Positions 1 to 10,218 of a stretch of DNA of 64,000 bases are shown piece by piece; the stretch's first letter is position 1, and every line of letters begins with the position of its first letter. The translations under genes were made by a program, and so were the position numbers. Origin of the DNA: Limnohabitans sp. MORI2 (lineage in GTDB: Bacteria; Pseudomonadota; Gammaproteobacteria; Burkholderiales; Burkholderiaceae_C). The DNA is taken from positions 1,426,001 to 1,490,000 of the forward strand of contig NZ_AP027058.1 of assembly GCF_027925025.1 (NCBI RefSeq). The letters are read 5' to 3'. The notes below the pieces were generated by a model. The model had not been told where the DNA came from, did not search any database, and worked only from the letters and a program-made list of their open reading frames with translations.

Positions 1-669
1 AATGCGGTCTGCAATTTCAAACACATGGGGCATGTTGTGAGAAATCAGCACCACGGGCAGGCCTTTATCTCGCACGCGGCGAATCAGCTCCAGCACCATG
101 TTTCCCTCTTTCACGCCAAGCGCTGCCGTGGGTTCATCCATGATGACCACATGCTGTGCAAACGCTGCAGCGCGTGACACGGCCACGCATTGGCGTTGAC
201 CGCCTGACAAAGTTTCTACCGCTTGCGTCATGGAACGAATGCCAACCTTCAAGTCACTCATACGCTCAATGCTCTCTTGCAGCATGCGTTTTTTATCCAG
301 CATGCGCAGCACGTTGCCTGCAAAGCCAGGACGGCGAATTTCGCGGCCTAGAAACAAATTCTCTGCAATGCTCATCGCAGGTGCGACTGCCAAATCTTGG
401 TACACCGTTTCAATGCCAGCGCGTCGTGCATCGATAGGCGATTTGAAATGGATGGGTTTGCCATCCAGTGATATGACGCCTTCGTCTGGCACCGTGGCAC
501 CCGACAAACATTTGATGAGCGACGATTTACCTGCACCGTTGTCGCCAATGACCGCCAAAATTTCGCCAGCGCGCAGCTCAAAGTCTGCGCCGTCCAACGC
601 GGTCACTTGGCCGTAGCGTTTCACGAGGCCTTTGGCCGACATGACGATGTTGTGTTGTGTGTCGCTCAT
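1..669 (-). CDS. frcA: Sugar ABC transporter ATP-binding protein, partial (FrcA type)
   Basis: This is the ATPase of a CUT2-type sugar importer, which drives uptake through the adjacent permease at the inner membrane. The gene starts at ATG 669 and runs off the left edge, so 223 N-terminal residues are visible. The Walker A motif GDNGAGKS is near residues 42-49, the ABC signature LSGGQRQ near 166 and Walker B with MDEPTAALG follows. The visible part resembles single-domain FrcA proteins of about 260 residues rather than the double-domain RbsA/XylG, but the missing C-terminus prevents proof. It starts 2 nt after the permease stop, so the two are surely co-transcribed and probably translationally coupled. 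Fructose or a related monosaccharide is a likely substrate by family only. Confidence 0.88.
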   Translation of the reverse strand, partial: MSDTQHNIVMSAKGLVKRYGQVTALDGADFELRAGEILAVIGDNGAGKSSLIKCLSGATVPDEGVISLDGKPIHFKSPIDARRAGIETVYQDLAVAPAMSIAENLFLGREIRRPGFAGNVLRMLDKKRMLQESIERMSDLKVGIRSMTQAVETLSGGQRQCVAVSRAAAFAQHVVIMDEPTAALGVKEGNMVLELIRRVRDKGLPVVLISHNMPHVFEIADRI

Positions 670-671
670 GA

Positions 672-1631
672 TCAGCGCGCTCCCTTGCGTGAGAGTTGAT
701 CTGTGGCCACGGCCAAGATCACCAAAATACCTGTCACCAAAATTTGATACACCGACGACACCCCCATGAGCGTGAGGCCGTTGCGAAACACGCCCACAAT
801 CAACGCGCCTACCAAGGTGCCCAACACCACGCCACGGCCGCCAAACAAACTGGTGCCACCCAATACCACCGCGGTGATGGCGTCTAAGTTTTCGGTTTGT
901 CCAGCGTTGGGGTCGCCCGCGCCCGTGCGTGCCACGCCCAACATAGCAGCAACGCCATAGCAAAGCCCTGCTAACACATACACCCACAACAACACTTTTT
1001 CTGTGGGGATGCCTGTCAAACGTGTGGCCTCAGGGTTGTTACCCACGGCGTAGACGTGTCGGCCTGCGGCAGTTTCGCGCAACGCAAACCAAGCAAAAAA
1101 ATACAACGCCAGCATCATCACCACGCCATAACTGACGGTGGCATTGCCGAGTGTGAAAGTGCTCCCCAACCAGTTCATGCCAGCGGGGATATCCGTCACA
1201 GTTTGCGATCCCGAATACAACTGTGTGATCGCAAATGCAATATTCAAAGTGCCTAAAGTCACAATAAAGGGAGGCAGTTTGATGCGTGTGACCAACCAAC
1301 CGTTGACATAGCCAAACAAAGTCGTGACAGCCAACCCGCAAGCCATGGCCGCTGGCGCTGACAACCCATAGTCCACAGCAAATTTGGTCATCACAATGCC
1401 ACCTAGAGCCATCACCATGCCACACGACAAGTCAATGCCTGCTGTCAAGATGATGAGGGTTTGACCAATCGCAATCACACCCACCACCATGACTTGCGCC
1501 AGGATGAGCGAAAAATTTTGAGCGCTCAAAAACCGGTCGCTTTGGCTGGCAAAAAACACGCAAGCCAGCAGCAGTGCGATCAGTGGGCCAAGCGTGCCCA
1601 AGGGCGGAAGCTTGTCTTTGAAGGTATTCAT
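672..1631 (-). CDS. frcC: Sugar ABC transporter permease (FrcC/RbsC family)
   Basis: This 319-residue polytopic membrane protein belongs to the BPD_transp_2 family and forms the channel of a CUT2 monosaccharide importer. Hydrophobic segments fill most of its length. The family-typical motif GIDLSCGMVMALGG lies near residues 66-79, and an LGGTSLFGGRG segment near residue 260 matches the cytoplasmic loop that contacts the ATPase. The gene lies between the binding-protein gene upstream and the ATPase gene downstream, the standard B-C-A order. The start is ATG 1631; no strong Shine-Dalgarno sequence is visible, so translation may depend on the upstream message. Substrate specificity cannot be read from the permease. 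Confidence 0.92.
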   Translation of the reverse strand: MNTFKDKLPPLGTLGPLIALLLACVFFASQSDRFLSAQNFSLILAQVMVVGVIAIGQTLIILTAGIDLSCGMVMALGGIVMTKFAVDYGLSAPAAMACGLAVTTLFGYVNGWLVTRIKLPPFIVTLGTLNIAFAITQLYSGSQTVTDIPAGMNWLGSTFTLGNATVSYGVVMMLALYFFAWFALRETAAGRHVYAVGNNPEATRLTGIPTEKVLLWVYVLAGLCYGVAAMLGVARTGAGDPNAGQTENLDAITAVVLGGTSLFGGRGVVLGTLVGALIVGVFRNGLTLMGVSSVYQILVTGILVILAVATDQLSRKGAR

Positions 1632-1656
1632 ACGGTGACTTTATTCTTTCAAATCA

Positions 1657-1678
1657 GAGGGGGCCGAAAGGCCCCCTC
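1657..1678. other. GC-rich intercistronic hairpin between frcB and frcC
   Basis: A perfect 9-bp inverted repeat (GAGGGGGCC, loop GAAA, GGCCCCCTC) sits between the binding-protein stop and the permease start. No U-tract follows on the minus strand. It is therefore more likely an mRNA-stabilising or processing hairpin than a full terminator. Such hairpins commonly raise binding-protein output over permease output; that role is inference here. Confidence 0.7.
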
Positions 1679-1698
1679 GTTCATAGGTACGCGACGCT

Positions 1699-2697
1699 TT
1701 ACTTGTTACCCCAGCACAAATCTGTGCCAGTTTTCACGTCTTTGCTGTCCACGCCCTTCATGGGCTTCGCAGCAATCAGTGTCACCCCAGTGTCGGTGTA
1801 GCCGCTGACCTTCTTACCTGTCTTGGCGTATTCCACACCCGCTGCCACACCCATGGCTGCCATGCGTAGTGGGTACTGCTGTGAGGTGGCGGCAATCACG
1901 CCAGCGCCCACGTCTTTGATGCCAGCGCAGCCACCGTCCACCGACACGATCAACACGTCCTTCTCTTTGCCTGCGGCCTTGAGTGCGTTGTACGCACCTG
2001 CAGCTGCGGGCTCATTGATGGTGTAGACCACATTGATGTTGGGGTTCTTTTGCAAGCAGTTTTCCATGCCGGTTTGGCCCTTGGCTCGGTCGCCATAGCT
2101 GTCGGCCATACACACTACTTCAGCGGGCTTGGCCAATTCATTGCTCTTGGCATCCAACGATGTCAAACCATAGCCTTGCAAGAAACCGTTGTGGCGTTGT
2201 GCGCCTACAGGGTGCCCTGGGAACAAATCGAGGGTGGCGATGACGGGCTTCTTGCCATTCAAAGCGGCTTTGGCATATTGACCAATGAAAACACCCGCTT
2301 TGTAGTTATCAGTCGCAAACAATGCGTCAGTTGCATTGGCTGGCTCAGTGGGGCTGTCTAAAGCGATGACCATCACACCTTGTGCTTGTGCTTTCTTGAT
2401 GGCAGGCACGATGGCTTTGGAGTCGCTGGGGGTGATCAAAATAGTTTTGGCACCTGCAGCAATCATGTTCTCCATCGCTGTCACTTGACCAGCGTTGTCG
2501 CCGTCTGTTTTACCAGCGGCTGACATCAGCTTTGCGCCAAGCTTGGTCGCTTCGGCTTGCGCGCCCTCTTTCATCTTCACAAAGAAAGGATTTGTTTCAG
2601 TTTTAGTGATCAAGCCAATCACAGGCTCTGCGGCATAAGCGCTGCTGGCAGCCAATGCCAGAGCTGTCAACATCAATTTAGGTGTGTTCAATTTCAT
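1699..2697 (-). CDS. frcB: Periplasmic sugar-binding protein (FrcB/RbsB type)
   Basis: This is the substrate-binding protein of the CUT2 importer. It is a 332-residue peripla_BP_4 type protein with a Sec signal peptide (MKLNTPKLMLTALALAASS, cleavage near AYA-AEP). The mature N-terminus PVIGLITKTETNPFFVKMKEG is typical of ribose/fructose binders. I chose ATG 2697 because GGAG lies about 7 nt upstream; an in-frame GTG 12 nt further out lacks its own site. It is the first gene of the frcB-frcC-frcA operon and diverges from the fucU-ROK pair. The sugar bound is not determinable by eye; fructose, ribose or fucose are all plausible. Confidence 0.9.
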   Translation of the reverse strand: MKLNTPKLMLTALALAASSAYAAEPVIGLITKTETNPFFVKMKEGAQAEATKLGAKLMSAAGKTDGDNAGQVTAMENMIAAGAKTILITPSDSKAIVPAIKKAQAQGVMVIALDSPTEPANATDALFATDNYKAGVFIGQYAKAALNGKKPVIATLDLFPGHPVGAQRHNGFLQGYGLTSLDAKSNELAKPAEVVCMADSYGDRAKGQTGMENCLQKNPNINVVYTINEPAAAGAYNALKAAGKEKDVLIVSVDGGCAGIKDVGAGVIAATSQQYPLRMAAMGVAAGVEYAKTGKKVSGYTDTGVTLIAAKPMKGVDSKDVKTGTDLCWGNK

Positions 2698-2770
2698 CAA
2701 GGTCTCCACGTTGTTGGTAATCTTTGCCGACGCACTTTTACGCCGTGAATGAAATGTAAGATAACTCCAC

Positions 2771-2795
2771 TTATTAAATCAAGTTAGTTTAATTA
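2771..2795. promoter_or_regulatory. AT-rich palindrome in the frcB/fucU divergent spacer
   Basis: The spacer from 2698 to 2874 is AT-rich and contains TTATTAAA and TTTAATTA separated by 9 nt, an inverted repeat with 7 of 8 matching positions. It lies between two divergently transcribed units, one of which encodes a ROK regulator. That makes it a reasonable operator candidate for both. No promoter elements are clear enough to call. Confidence 0.4.
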
Positions 2796-2874
2796 GTACA
2801 TACCCTGAACCTCAAGTTGACAAAAATTTGGCATCCTCCAAGGCTTGACAGTATTCATAAATCAAGGACGCAGA

Positions 2875-3315
2875 GTGCTCAAAGGAATAGACCCCATCCT
2901 CACCCCCCAATTACTGATGCACCTATGTGCCATGGGCCACGGCGAATGGGTTGGCGTTGTGGATGCCAACTTCACTGCAGACTATTTGTCACACGGCAAA
3001 CCTGTAGTTCGCCTACCCGGCCTTAGCCTTGAGCGCGTGAGCAAGGCCGTGTTGTCGGTGTTTCCGCTCGCTACCGATGTGGCACAACCAGCAACCATCA
3101 TGCACGTGTGTCAAAGCGACGCACTGCATCGCACGCCAGCACAACAAGCGGTGATTGATTTGGTCAACAAAGCCGGGGTTGCGTCGAATCAAGTCGAGGC
3201 TTTAGAGCGCTATGCGTTCTACGAGAAAATCAAAGACGCCAGTTTGATCGTTCAAACAGGCGAAGGCACAGCCTACGGCAATGCCATGTTCTGCAAAGGT
3301 GTGATTCTTTTATGA
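2875..3315 (+). CDS. fucU: RbsD/FucU-family sugar mutarotase
   Basis: FucU/RbsD proteins interconvert sugar anomers or pyranose forms in the cytoplasm so that downstream kinases or dehydrogenases get the right form. The 146-residue product matches the family: an N-terminal LKGIDPILTP, the conserved catalytic-region His at residue 22 (AMGHGEW), DANF after it, and a C-terminal YGNAMFCKGVI. The start is GTG 2875, chosen because AAGGA lies at 2864-2868 and because family members begin at this LKGID motif; an in-frame TTG at 2845 would add ten atypical residues. The stop overlaps the start of the ROK gene (ATGA). FucU (fucose) fits slightly better than RbsD. Confidence 0.85.
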   Translation: MLKGIDPILTPQLLMHLCAMGHGEWVGVVDANFTADYLSHGKPVVRLPGLSLERVSKAVLSVFPLATDVAQPATIMHVCQSDALHRTPAQQAVIDLVNKAGVASNQVEALERYAFYEKIKDASLIVQTGEGTAYGNAMFCKGVILL

Positions 3316-4526
3316 AAACAATGCGTGGGTCCAACCACACCGGCATGCGCCAATTCAATGAGCGCACCGTATTGCGCGCCATCCGTCATGAGGGCGCGAT
3401 ACCCAAAGCAGACTTAGCACGTCTCACACAACTGTCCTCACAAACCGTCTCCATCATCGTCAACCGTTTGCTAGACGACGGTTTACTCATCAAACAAGAC
3501 CGCATTCGCGGAAAGATTGGCCAGCCCTCAGTGCCATTAGCCATCAACCCAGATGGCGCTTACAGCATTGGCTTACAAGTGGGCCGTCGCAGTCTTGAGG
3601 TAGTGGTAACAGATTTCTTGGGCCAAATGCGCCACCAGTGGCAACACACCTATCCCTATCCTTCCCCCAATGAAGTACTGCCGAAAATCAAAGAAGGTTT
3701 GAAGCTCATGCAAAAACGCCTGGGCGCTGAAGCATGGAAGCGCACGGTGGGGATTGGCCTTAGCGCGCCACTCGCGATGCACGAATGGGGCGACTTGATG
3801 GGTAAAAAAGCCCAAAAAGCCATGGTGGATTGGGAGCACATCGATTTGGTGCAAGAGGTGCAAGCCATGTCTGCCTTGCCCGTTGAATTTGCCAAAGACA
3901 CCACCGCTGCTTGCGTGGCTGAATTGGTGCAAGGTTTGGGGCGCGATGTACCTAACTTTTTGTATGTTTATGTGGGCACATTTGTAGGGGGTGGTTTGGT
4001 CATGGATGGCCACATCGTCAACGGCCCGCATGGCAATGCAGGTGCCATTGGCTCAATGCCCATTGGTAGACCCACCTCAGGGACTCGCGCAAACACCAAC
4101 ACACCAGCACAACTACTCCAACTCGCGTCAGGTTGGCAGCTAGAACAAGCCTTGATGGCAGCGGGCCATGAACCATTGCTGGTACAACATGACACCATCA
4201 TGAATCCAGAGTTCAAAGCCTACACACAGCCATGGTTGTCGCAAGCAGCCACAGCTTTGGCCATGAGTGCCACCAGCGCTGCTGCACTACTCGATTTAGA
4301 TGCCGTCATCATGGATGGCTCCCTCAACCTCAAGCTCTTGCAAGCCCTCATTCAACAAACCGAGGCCAGCTTGGCACAATTCAATTTTGATGGCATCCAA
4401 CAGCCCCGCATCTTGGCCGGCCAAGTGGGTAGCCACGCACGTGCTTTGGGCGGGGCGCTGCTGCCATTGCATGCCCAATTCTTCCCCGACAAAGACATCT
4501 TTTTGAAGCAAGACGAACACGTGTAA
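3312..4526 (+). CDS. ROK-family transcriptional regulator
   Basis: This 404-residue protein has an N-terminal winged helix-turn-helix (about residues 12-62, KADLARLTQLSSQTVSIIV) followed by a ROK sugar-kinase-like domain. It resembles NagC/XylR/Mlc repressors, which sense a sugar or sugar phosphate. The segment GGGLVMDGHIVNGPHGNAG is the ROK glycine-rich region, but the usual E-x-G-H zinc/catalytic motif is altered to AIGSMPIG. Kinase activity is therefore unlikely. Its start overlaps fucU by 4 nt and the pair diverges from frcBCA. That context suggests it controls this importer in response to the imported sugar. Internal ATGs at residues 4 and 12 are alternative starts. Confidence 0.88.
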   Translation: MKTMRGSNHTGMRQFNERTVLRAIRHEGAIPKADLARLTQLSSQTVSIIVNRLLDDGLLIKQDRIRGKIGQPSVPLAINPDGAYSIGLQVGRRSLEVVVTDFLGQMRHQWQHTYPYPSPNEVLPKIKEGLKLMQKRLGAEAWKRTVGIGLSAPLAMHEWGDLMGKKAQKAMVDWEHIDLVQEVQAMSALPVEFAKDTTAACVAELVQGLGRDVPNFLYVYVGTFVGGGLVMDGHIVNGPHGNAGAIGSMPIGRPTSGTRANTNTPAQLLQLASGWQLEQALMAAGHEPLLVQHDTIMNPEFKAYTQPWLSQAATALAMSATSAAALLDLDAVIMDGSLNLKLLQALIQQTEASLAQFNFDGIQQPRILAGQVGSHARALGGALLPLHAQFFPDKDIFLKQDEHV

Positions 4527-4542
4527 CGAGCTAGAAAAAATG

Positions 4543-4583
4543 TTTGTAACTATGTTGACAAAAAACGTGAAACTAAGTTACAT
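4543..4583 (+). promoter_or_regulatory. Candidate hexR promoter with overlapping inverted repeats
   Basis: TTGACA at 4555-4560 is a perfect -35 hexamer, and a weak -10-like TTACAT follows at 4578-4583 after 17 nt. Two inverted repeats overlap it: TTTGT/ACAAA (4543-4547 and 4558-4562) and TGTAACT/AGTTACA (4545-4551 and 4576-4582). HexR of other proteobacteria binds TTGT...ACAA or TGTAAT...ATTACA-like palindromes, so an autoregulatory operator is plausible. The spacing does not match a published consensus exactly. Confidence 0.45.
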
Positions 4584-4585
4584 TC

Positions 4586-5436
4586 ATGCGCATGTTGGAA
4601 CGTATCAAATCGACCCTGTCGTCTTTAGCCCCTGCCGAACAGCGTGTGGGCAAGCTTCTTCTTACTGATCCGCGCACATTCTCGACGCTGCCCGTGACCG
4701 AGCTGGCCGACCGCGCTTGCGTGAGCAAACCCACTGTCGTGCGCTTTTGCCGCAGCATGGGCTACGAAGGTTTGAGTGATTTCAAACTCAAGCTAGCGGG
4801 TAGCCTGAGCGAAGGCGTTCCTTTTATTCATCGCAATGTGGGCGCACAAGACAGCAGCAACGATGTGTTGGTCAAAGTCATTGACAACACCGTCACCGCG
4901 TTTTTGAAATACCGCAACGACGCGTCATCAGCCGCCATCGACAAAGCGGCCGAAGCCATCGCCCTCACCCACAAAAAAGGCAAACGCCTTGAGTTTTTTG
5001 GCGTGGGCAATTCAGGCATCGTGGCGCAAGACGCGCAACACAAATTTTTCCGACTCGGTTTTCACACCATTTCTCACAGCGATGGTCATCTACAGATCAT
5101 GAGCGCATCGCTGCTCGGGCCAGGCGACTGTTTGGTGGTGTTCTCAAACTCGGGCCGGACGCGAGATTTGCTGGACTCATGTGAGATTGCCAAAAAGAAC
5201 GGTGCCACAACCGTGGTGATCACAGCCTCTGGCTCACCTTTGGCAAACGCTGGAAAGATTCACCTTGCGGCTGATCACCCCGAGAGTTATGAAAAGTTCA
5301 GCCCCATGGTGTCGCGCTTGCTGCACCTGATGATCGTCGACGTGTTGGCCACCGCAGTGGCTCTGCGCATTGGTAGCACGCAACTGCAACCCATGCTGCG
5401 CAACATGAAACAAAACCTTCTCAACAAACGTTACTC

Positions 5437-5440
<4 letters not shown>
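4586..5440 (+). CDS. hexR: HexR, RpiR-family regulator of central sugar metabolism
   Basis: HexR is the KDPG-responsive RpiR-family regulator that typically represses zwf, edd and eda genes. The 284-residue product has an N-terminal HTH_6 domain (residues about 1-77, with ELADRACVSKPTVVRFCRSMG) and a C-terminal SIS sugar-phosphate-binding domain (FFGVGNSGIVAQDAQHKF near residue 140 and FSNSGRTRDLL near 190). It is the first gene of the Entner-Doudoroff cluster and overlaps zwf by 4 nt. ATG 4586 and ATG 4592 are both possible starts, and neither has a strong ribosome-binding site. The identification rests on family features and on its position before zwf. Confidence 0.9.
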
Positions 5441-6902
<1,462 letters not shown>

Positions 6903-6903
<1 letters not shown>

Positions 6904-7646
6904 TGACCCACCCTTGGCATCCAGAATCGCGCGGCACGCTGACGGTACACACGGTCAGCGCTGCCGAGTTGAATGTGCGCTTGGCGCAAGACATTGCACA
7001 ACGTTTAGCCTCCGCCATTCAAGCGCGTGGTTTTGCGGTGCTCAGTGTGTCAGGCGGTAAATCGCCCGTGGCTTTGTTTGAAGCACTGCGTGTGATCGAC
7101 ATCGATTGGTCGCGTGTGCGCGTCACCTTGGTGGATGAGCGCTGCGTGCCACGCATTCACCCCGACAGCAACGCATTGCTGGTGCAAACGCATTTGTTGC
7201 AAGACCTCGCAGCCAAAGCGCAATTGGTATTCATGGTGGCCAGTGCAGCTGAGCCCTTGGGTAGCCCTGCCGCACAAGCCAAAGCAGCCAGCATGGCTTT
7301 ATCCGCTGCTGGCGTGGCCGATGTGTTGGTGCTGGGAATGGGGGCCGACGGCCACACCGCATCGCTGTTTCCAGAAGCACCTAATTTGGCCGACGCATTG
7401 GACCTGCGCAACACACAAACCTGTGTGTCCATCGAATTGACGCATCCCCCCGCTAACGCGCCCTACCCACGCATCACCCAAACCTTGGCACAAATTCTGT
7501 CGGCACGCCACATCGCGCTGCCTCTCACGGGCACTGACAAGCTCAACACCTTGCAGCAAGCTTGGAAGCAAGCCACACCTGCTCTACCGATTTCTTTTGT
7601 GTTGCAACAAACCCAAACGCCTGTGGCGCTTTGGCTTGCGAACTGA
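6903..7646 (+). CDS. pgl: 6-phosphogluconolactonase
   Basis: Pgl (DevB type) hydrolyses 6-phosphogluconolactone to 6-phosphogluconate in the cytoplasm. The 247-residue protein has the glucosamine-6-phosphate isomerase/6PGL fold, with VSGGKSP near residue 49, VDERCVP near 78 and LGMGADGHTASLFP near 145. The start codon overlaps the zwf stop (TGATG) and edd begins 6 nt after its stop. That order places the second step of the pathway immediately after the first. Confidence 0.95.
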
Positions 7647-7652
7647 ACCACC

Positions 7653-9491
7653 ATGACCACACCTGCACACACCACACCTTTGCACCCCACACTCGCCGCC
7701 GTCACCGCACGCATTGAGCAACGCAGCGCCAAAACGCGCCAAGCCTATTTGGATGTCTTGGCCAAAGCCAAAAAGCCAGGCCCATATCGCGGCGGCATGG
7801 GTTGCGCCAATGCTGCACACGCGTATGCGGCCATGCCCGCCAATGACAAGCTGGTGCTGCGCCAAGAGCGTCAGCCCAACCTGGGTGTCATCACCGCCTA
7901 CAACGACATGCTCTCGGCGCATCAGCCTTATGAGCACTATCCAGAAAAAATCCGTGCAGCAGCAAGAGCCGCAGGTGCCACAGCCCAAGTAGCTGGAGGC
8001 GTACCCGCCATGTGCGATGGCGTGACGCAAGGCGAAGATGGCATGGAGCTGTCGCTGTTCTCGCGCGATGTGATTGCTTTAGCCACTGCCGTGGGCTTGT
8101 CGCACAACGTGTTTGATGCAGCGCTCTTCTTGGGTGTGTGCGACAAAATCGTGCCTGGCCTGTTCATCGGTGCGTTGCAGTTTGGCCATTTGCCTGCGGT
8201 GTTTGTGCCGGCTGGCCCTATGACATCAGGCTTGTCGAACGACGAAAAAGCCAAAGTGCGTCAGCAATACGCACAAGGTTTGGTCAGTCGTGAGGTATTG
8301 CTCGAAGCCGAGCAAGCGGCCTACCACAGCGCAGGCACCTGCACGTTTTACGGCACAGCCAACTCCAACCAAATGCTCATGGAAATCATGGGCCTGCACT
8401 TGCCCGGCTCATCGTTTGTGAATCCCGGCACGCCCTTGCGCGAAGCGCTGACGGTGGAAGCGGTGAAACGCGCCGTGGCTTTGTCACAAGACAAAGAAGC
8501 GGGCGTGGGCTACCAAATCAACGCCAAAGTAATTGTCAATGGCATCGTGGGTTTGCTCGCTACCGGCGGCTCCACCAACCACACCCTGCACATTGTGGCG
8601 ATGGCACGCGCCGCAGGTCTGATCGTCAATTGGGATGACTTCGCCGAGCTCTCAGCTTGCGTGCCACTGCTCGCTCGCGTGTACCCCAACGGCAACGCTG
8701 ATGTGAACCACTTCCAAGCCGCAGGCGGCATGGGCTACTTGGTGGCTCAGTTGCTCAGCGCAGGCCTGTTGCACGACGATGTGCACACCATCATGGGCCA
8801 AGGTCTGCACCGCTACACCGTCGAGCCTTGGCTCAACAACGGCCAACTCGATTGGCGCGATGTGCCCACACAGTCAGCCGACGAAGCTGTGTTGCGCCCC
8901 GTGACGCAACCGTTCAGCGCCGATGGTGGCTTGCGTTTGTTGCAAGGCAACTTGGGGCGTGCGGTGATCAAAGTGTCTGCCGTTAAACCCGAACACCGAC
9001 AAGTGCGCGCACCTGCAATCGTGTTAACTGATCAAAAACAACTCAACGAACTGTTCAAGGCGGGCAAGCTCGAACGCGACTTTGTGGCCGTGGTGCGCAA
9101 CCAAGGCCCACAAGCCAACGGCATGCCCGAACTACATCGCCTCACGCCCGTGTTAGGCGTGTTGCAAGACAAAGGCTTCAAAGTGGCCCTGGTCACCGAT
9201 GGCCGCATGTCGGGTGCATCAGGCAAAGTGCCTGCGGCGATTCACCTCAGCCCAGAGTCTGTGAACGGTGGCTTGATTGGCAAGGTGCAAGACGGCGACA
9301 TCATCACCCTCGACTGCAACACACAAACTTTACAGCTTGAGGTGAGCGATGCAGAGCTTGCCGCACGCACCGCCCCCACCCCTGATTTGTCGGGCAACCA
9401 ACACGGCACTGGCCGTGACATCTTTGCCTTGTTCCGCGCCAATGCCGCGCTGGCCGAAGAAGGCGCGTCGCCTTTGTTCTCTCACATCTGA
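7653..9491 (+). CDS. edd: Phosphogluconate dehydratase
   Basis: Edd converts 6-phosphogluconate to 2-keto-3-deoxy-6-phosphogluconate, the first committed Entner-Doudoroff step, and is an iron-sulfur IlvD/Edd-family enzyme. The 612-residue length is typical. Conserved cysteine segments AMCDGVTQG (near residue 120), GVCDKIVPG (near 163) and [14 protein letters not shown] (near 230) are in the expected places for the cluster. [14 protein letters not shown] near residue 517 is the C-terminal family signature. It lies 6 nt after pgl and 10 nt before eda. Confidence 0.97.
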   Translation: MTTPAHTTPLHPTLAAVTARIEQRSAKTRQAYLDVLAKAKKPGPYRGGMGCANAAHAYAAMPANDKLVLRQERQPNLGVITAYNDMLSAHQPYEHYPEKIRAAARAAGATAQVAGGVPAMCDGVTQGEDGMELSLFSRDVIALATAVGLSHNVFDAALFLGVCDKIVPGLFIGALQFGHLPAVFVPAGPMTSGLSNDEKAKVRQQYAQGLVSREVLLEAEQAAYHSAGTCTFYGTANSNQMLMEIMGLHLPGSSFVNPGTPLREALTVEAVKRAVALSQDKEAGVGYQINAKVIVNGIVGLLATGGSTNHTLHIVAMARAAGLIVNWDDFAELSACVPLLARVYPNGNADVNHFQAAGGMGYLVAQLLSAGLLHDDVHTIMGQGLHRYTVEPWLNNGQLDWRDVPTQSADEAVLRPVTQPFSADGGLRLLQGNLGRAVIKVSAVKPEHRQVRAPAIVLTDQKQLNELFKAGKLERDFVAVVRNQGPQANGMPELHRLTPVLGVLQDKGFKVALVTDGRMSGASGKVPAAIHLSPESVNGGLIGKVQDGDIITLDCNTQTLQLEVSDAELAARTAPTPDLSGNQHGTGRDIFALFRANAALAEEGASPLFSHI

Positions 9492-9501
9492 GCACCCACA
9501 C

Positions 9502-10143
9502 ATGACACAACTCAACCCTGCCTTCACCCGCCCCGCGTTCAAGTCGCGCGTGGTGCCTGTCATCGTCATCACCCACCCCGACCAAGCCGTGCCCATGGCC
9601 AACGCCTTGTACGAAGGCGGTATTGATGTGATGGAAATCACCTTGCGCCACGCCGCTGGTTTGCCTGCCATCGAGCAAGTTGCCAAGCATGTGCCACACA
9701 TGCATGTGGGCGCAGGCACCGTCACACGTGCCGAAGAAATGGCGCGTGTGCAAGCCGCAGGTGCCAGCTTTGCCCTCTCCCCCGGCATGACCGATGCACT
9801 CGTGCAAGCAGCTGTCCAATGCAAGCTGCCTTTCATGCCTGGCGTGATGACGCCCGGCGAAGTGATGGCTGCACGCGACTACGGCTTTGGCTTAGTCAAG
9901 CTGTTCCCCGCTGCGCAAGCCGGTGGCTTGGCCATGCTCAAAGCCTTGGGCGGCCCATTGGGCGATATGCGCTTTTGCCCCACAGGTGGTGTGTCACTCG
10001 CCAACATGGGCGAATTCTTGAAGCAGCCCAATGTGGCGATGGTCGGTGGCTCATGGCTCACACCGGTGGATGTGGTCGAGCGTGGCGATTGGGCAGAGAT
10101 TACACGTCTCGCACGTGAAGCCACAGACGCTGCTGCTGTTTAA
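9502..10143 (+). CDS. eda: KDPG aldolase
   Basis: Eda cleaves 2-keto-3-deoxy-6-phosphogluconate to pyruvate and glyceraldehyde 3-phosphate. The 213-residue product shows the catalytic Glu in MEITLRH (near residue 45), GAGTVTRAEE near 72 and the Schiff-base Lys in GLVKLFPAAQ (about residue 133), followed by FCPTGGVS. I start it at ATG 9502, 10 nt after edd; the reading frame stays open further upstream within edd but that part resembles nothing. It completes the edd-eda pair. Confidence 0.96.
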   Translation: MTQLNPAFTRPAFKSRVVPVIVITHPDQAVPMANALYEGGIDVMEITLRHAAGLPAIEQVAKHVPHMHVGAGTVTRAEEMARVQAAGASFALSPGMTDALVQAAVQCKLPFMPGVMTPGEVMAARDYGFGLVKLFPAAQAGGLAMLKALGGPLGDMRFCPTGGVSLANMGEFLKQPNVAMVGGSWLTPVDVVERGDWAEITRLAREATDAAAV

Positions 10144-10218
10144 GTTAATTCAAGCACCCGATCAAAAGTTTCATTCGCTTGAGCCAATAAACCCAATAAT
10201 TTTGACGAAAATCCGAAT

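Noticed and set aside
2828..2847. A sigma-54-like promoter (TTGGCA ... GGCTTG) before fucU
   Set aside because: The GG and GC elements are separated by 11 nt and not the required 10, and there is no activator context.
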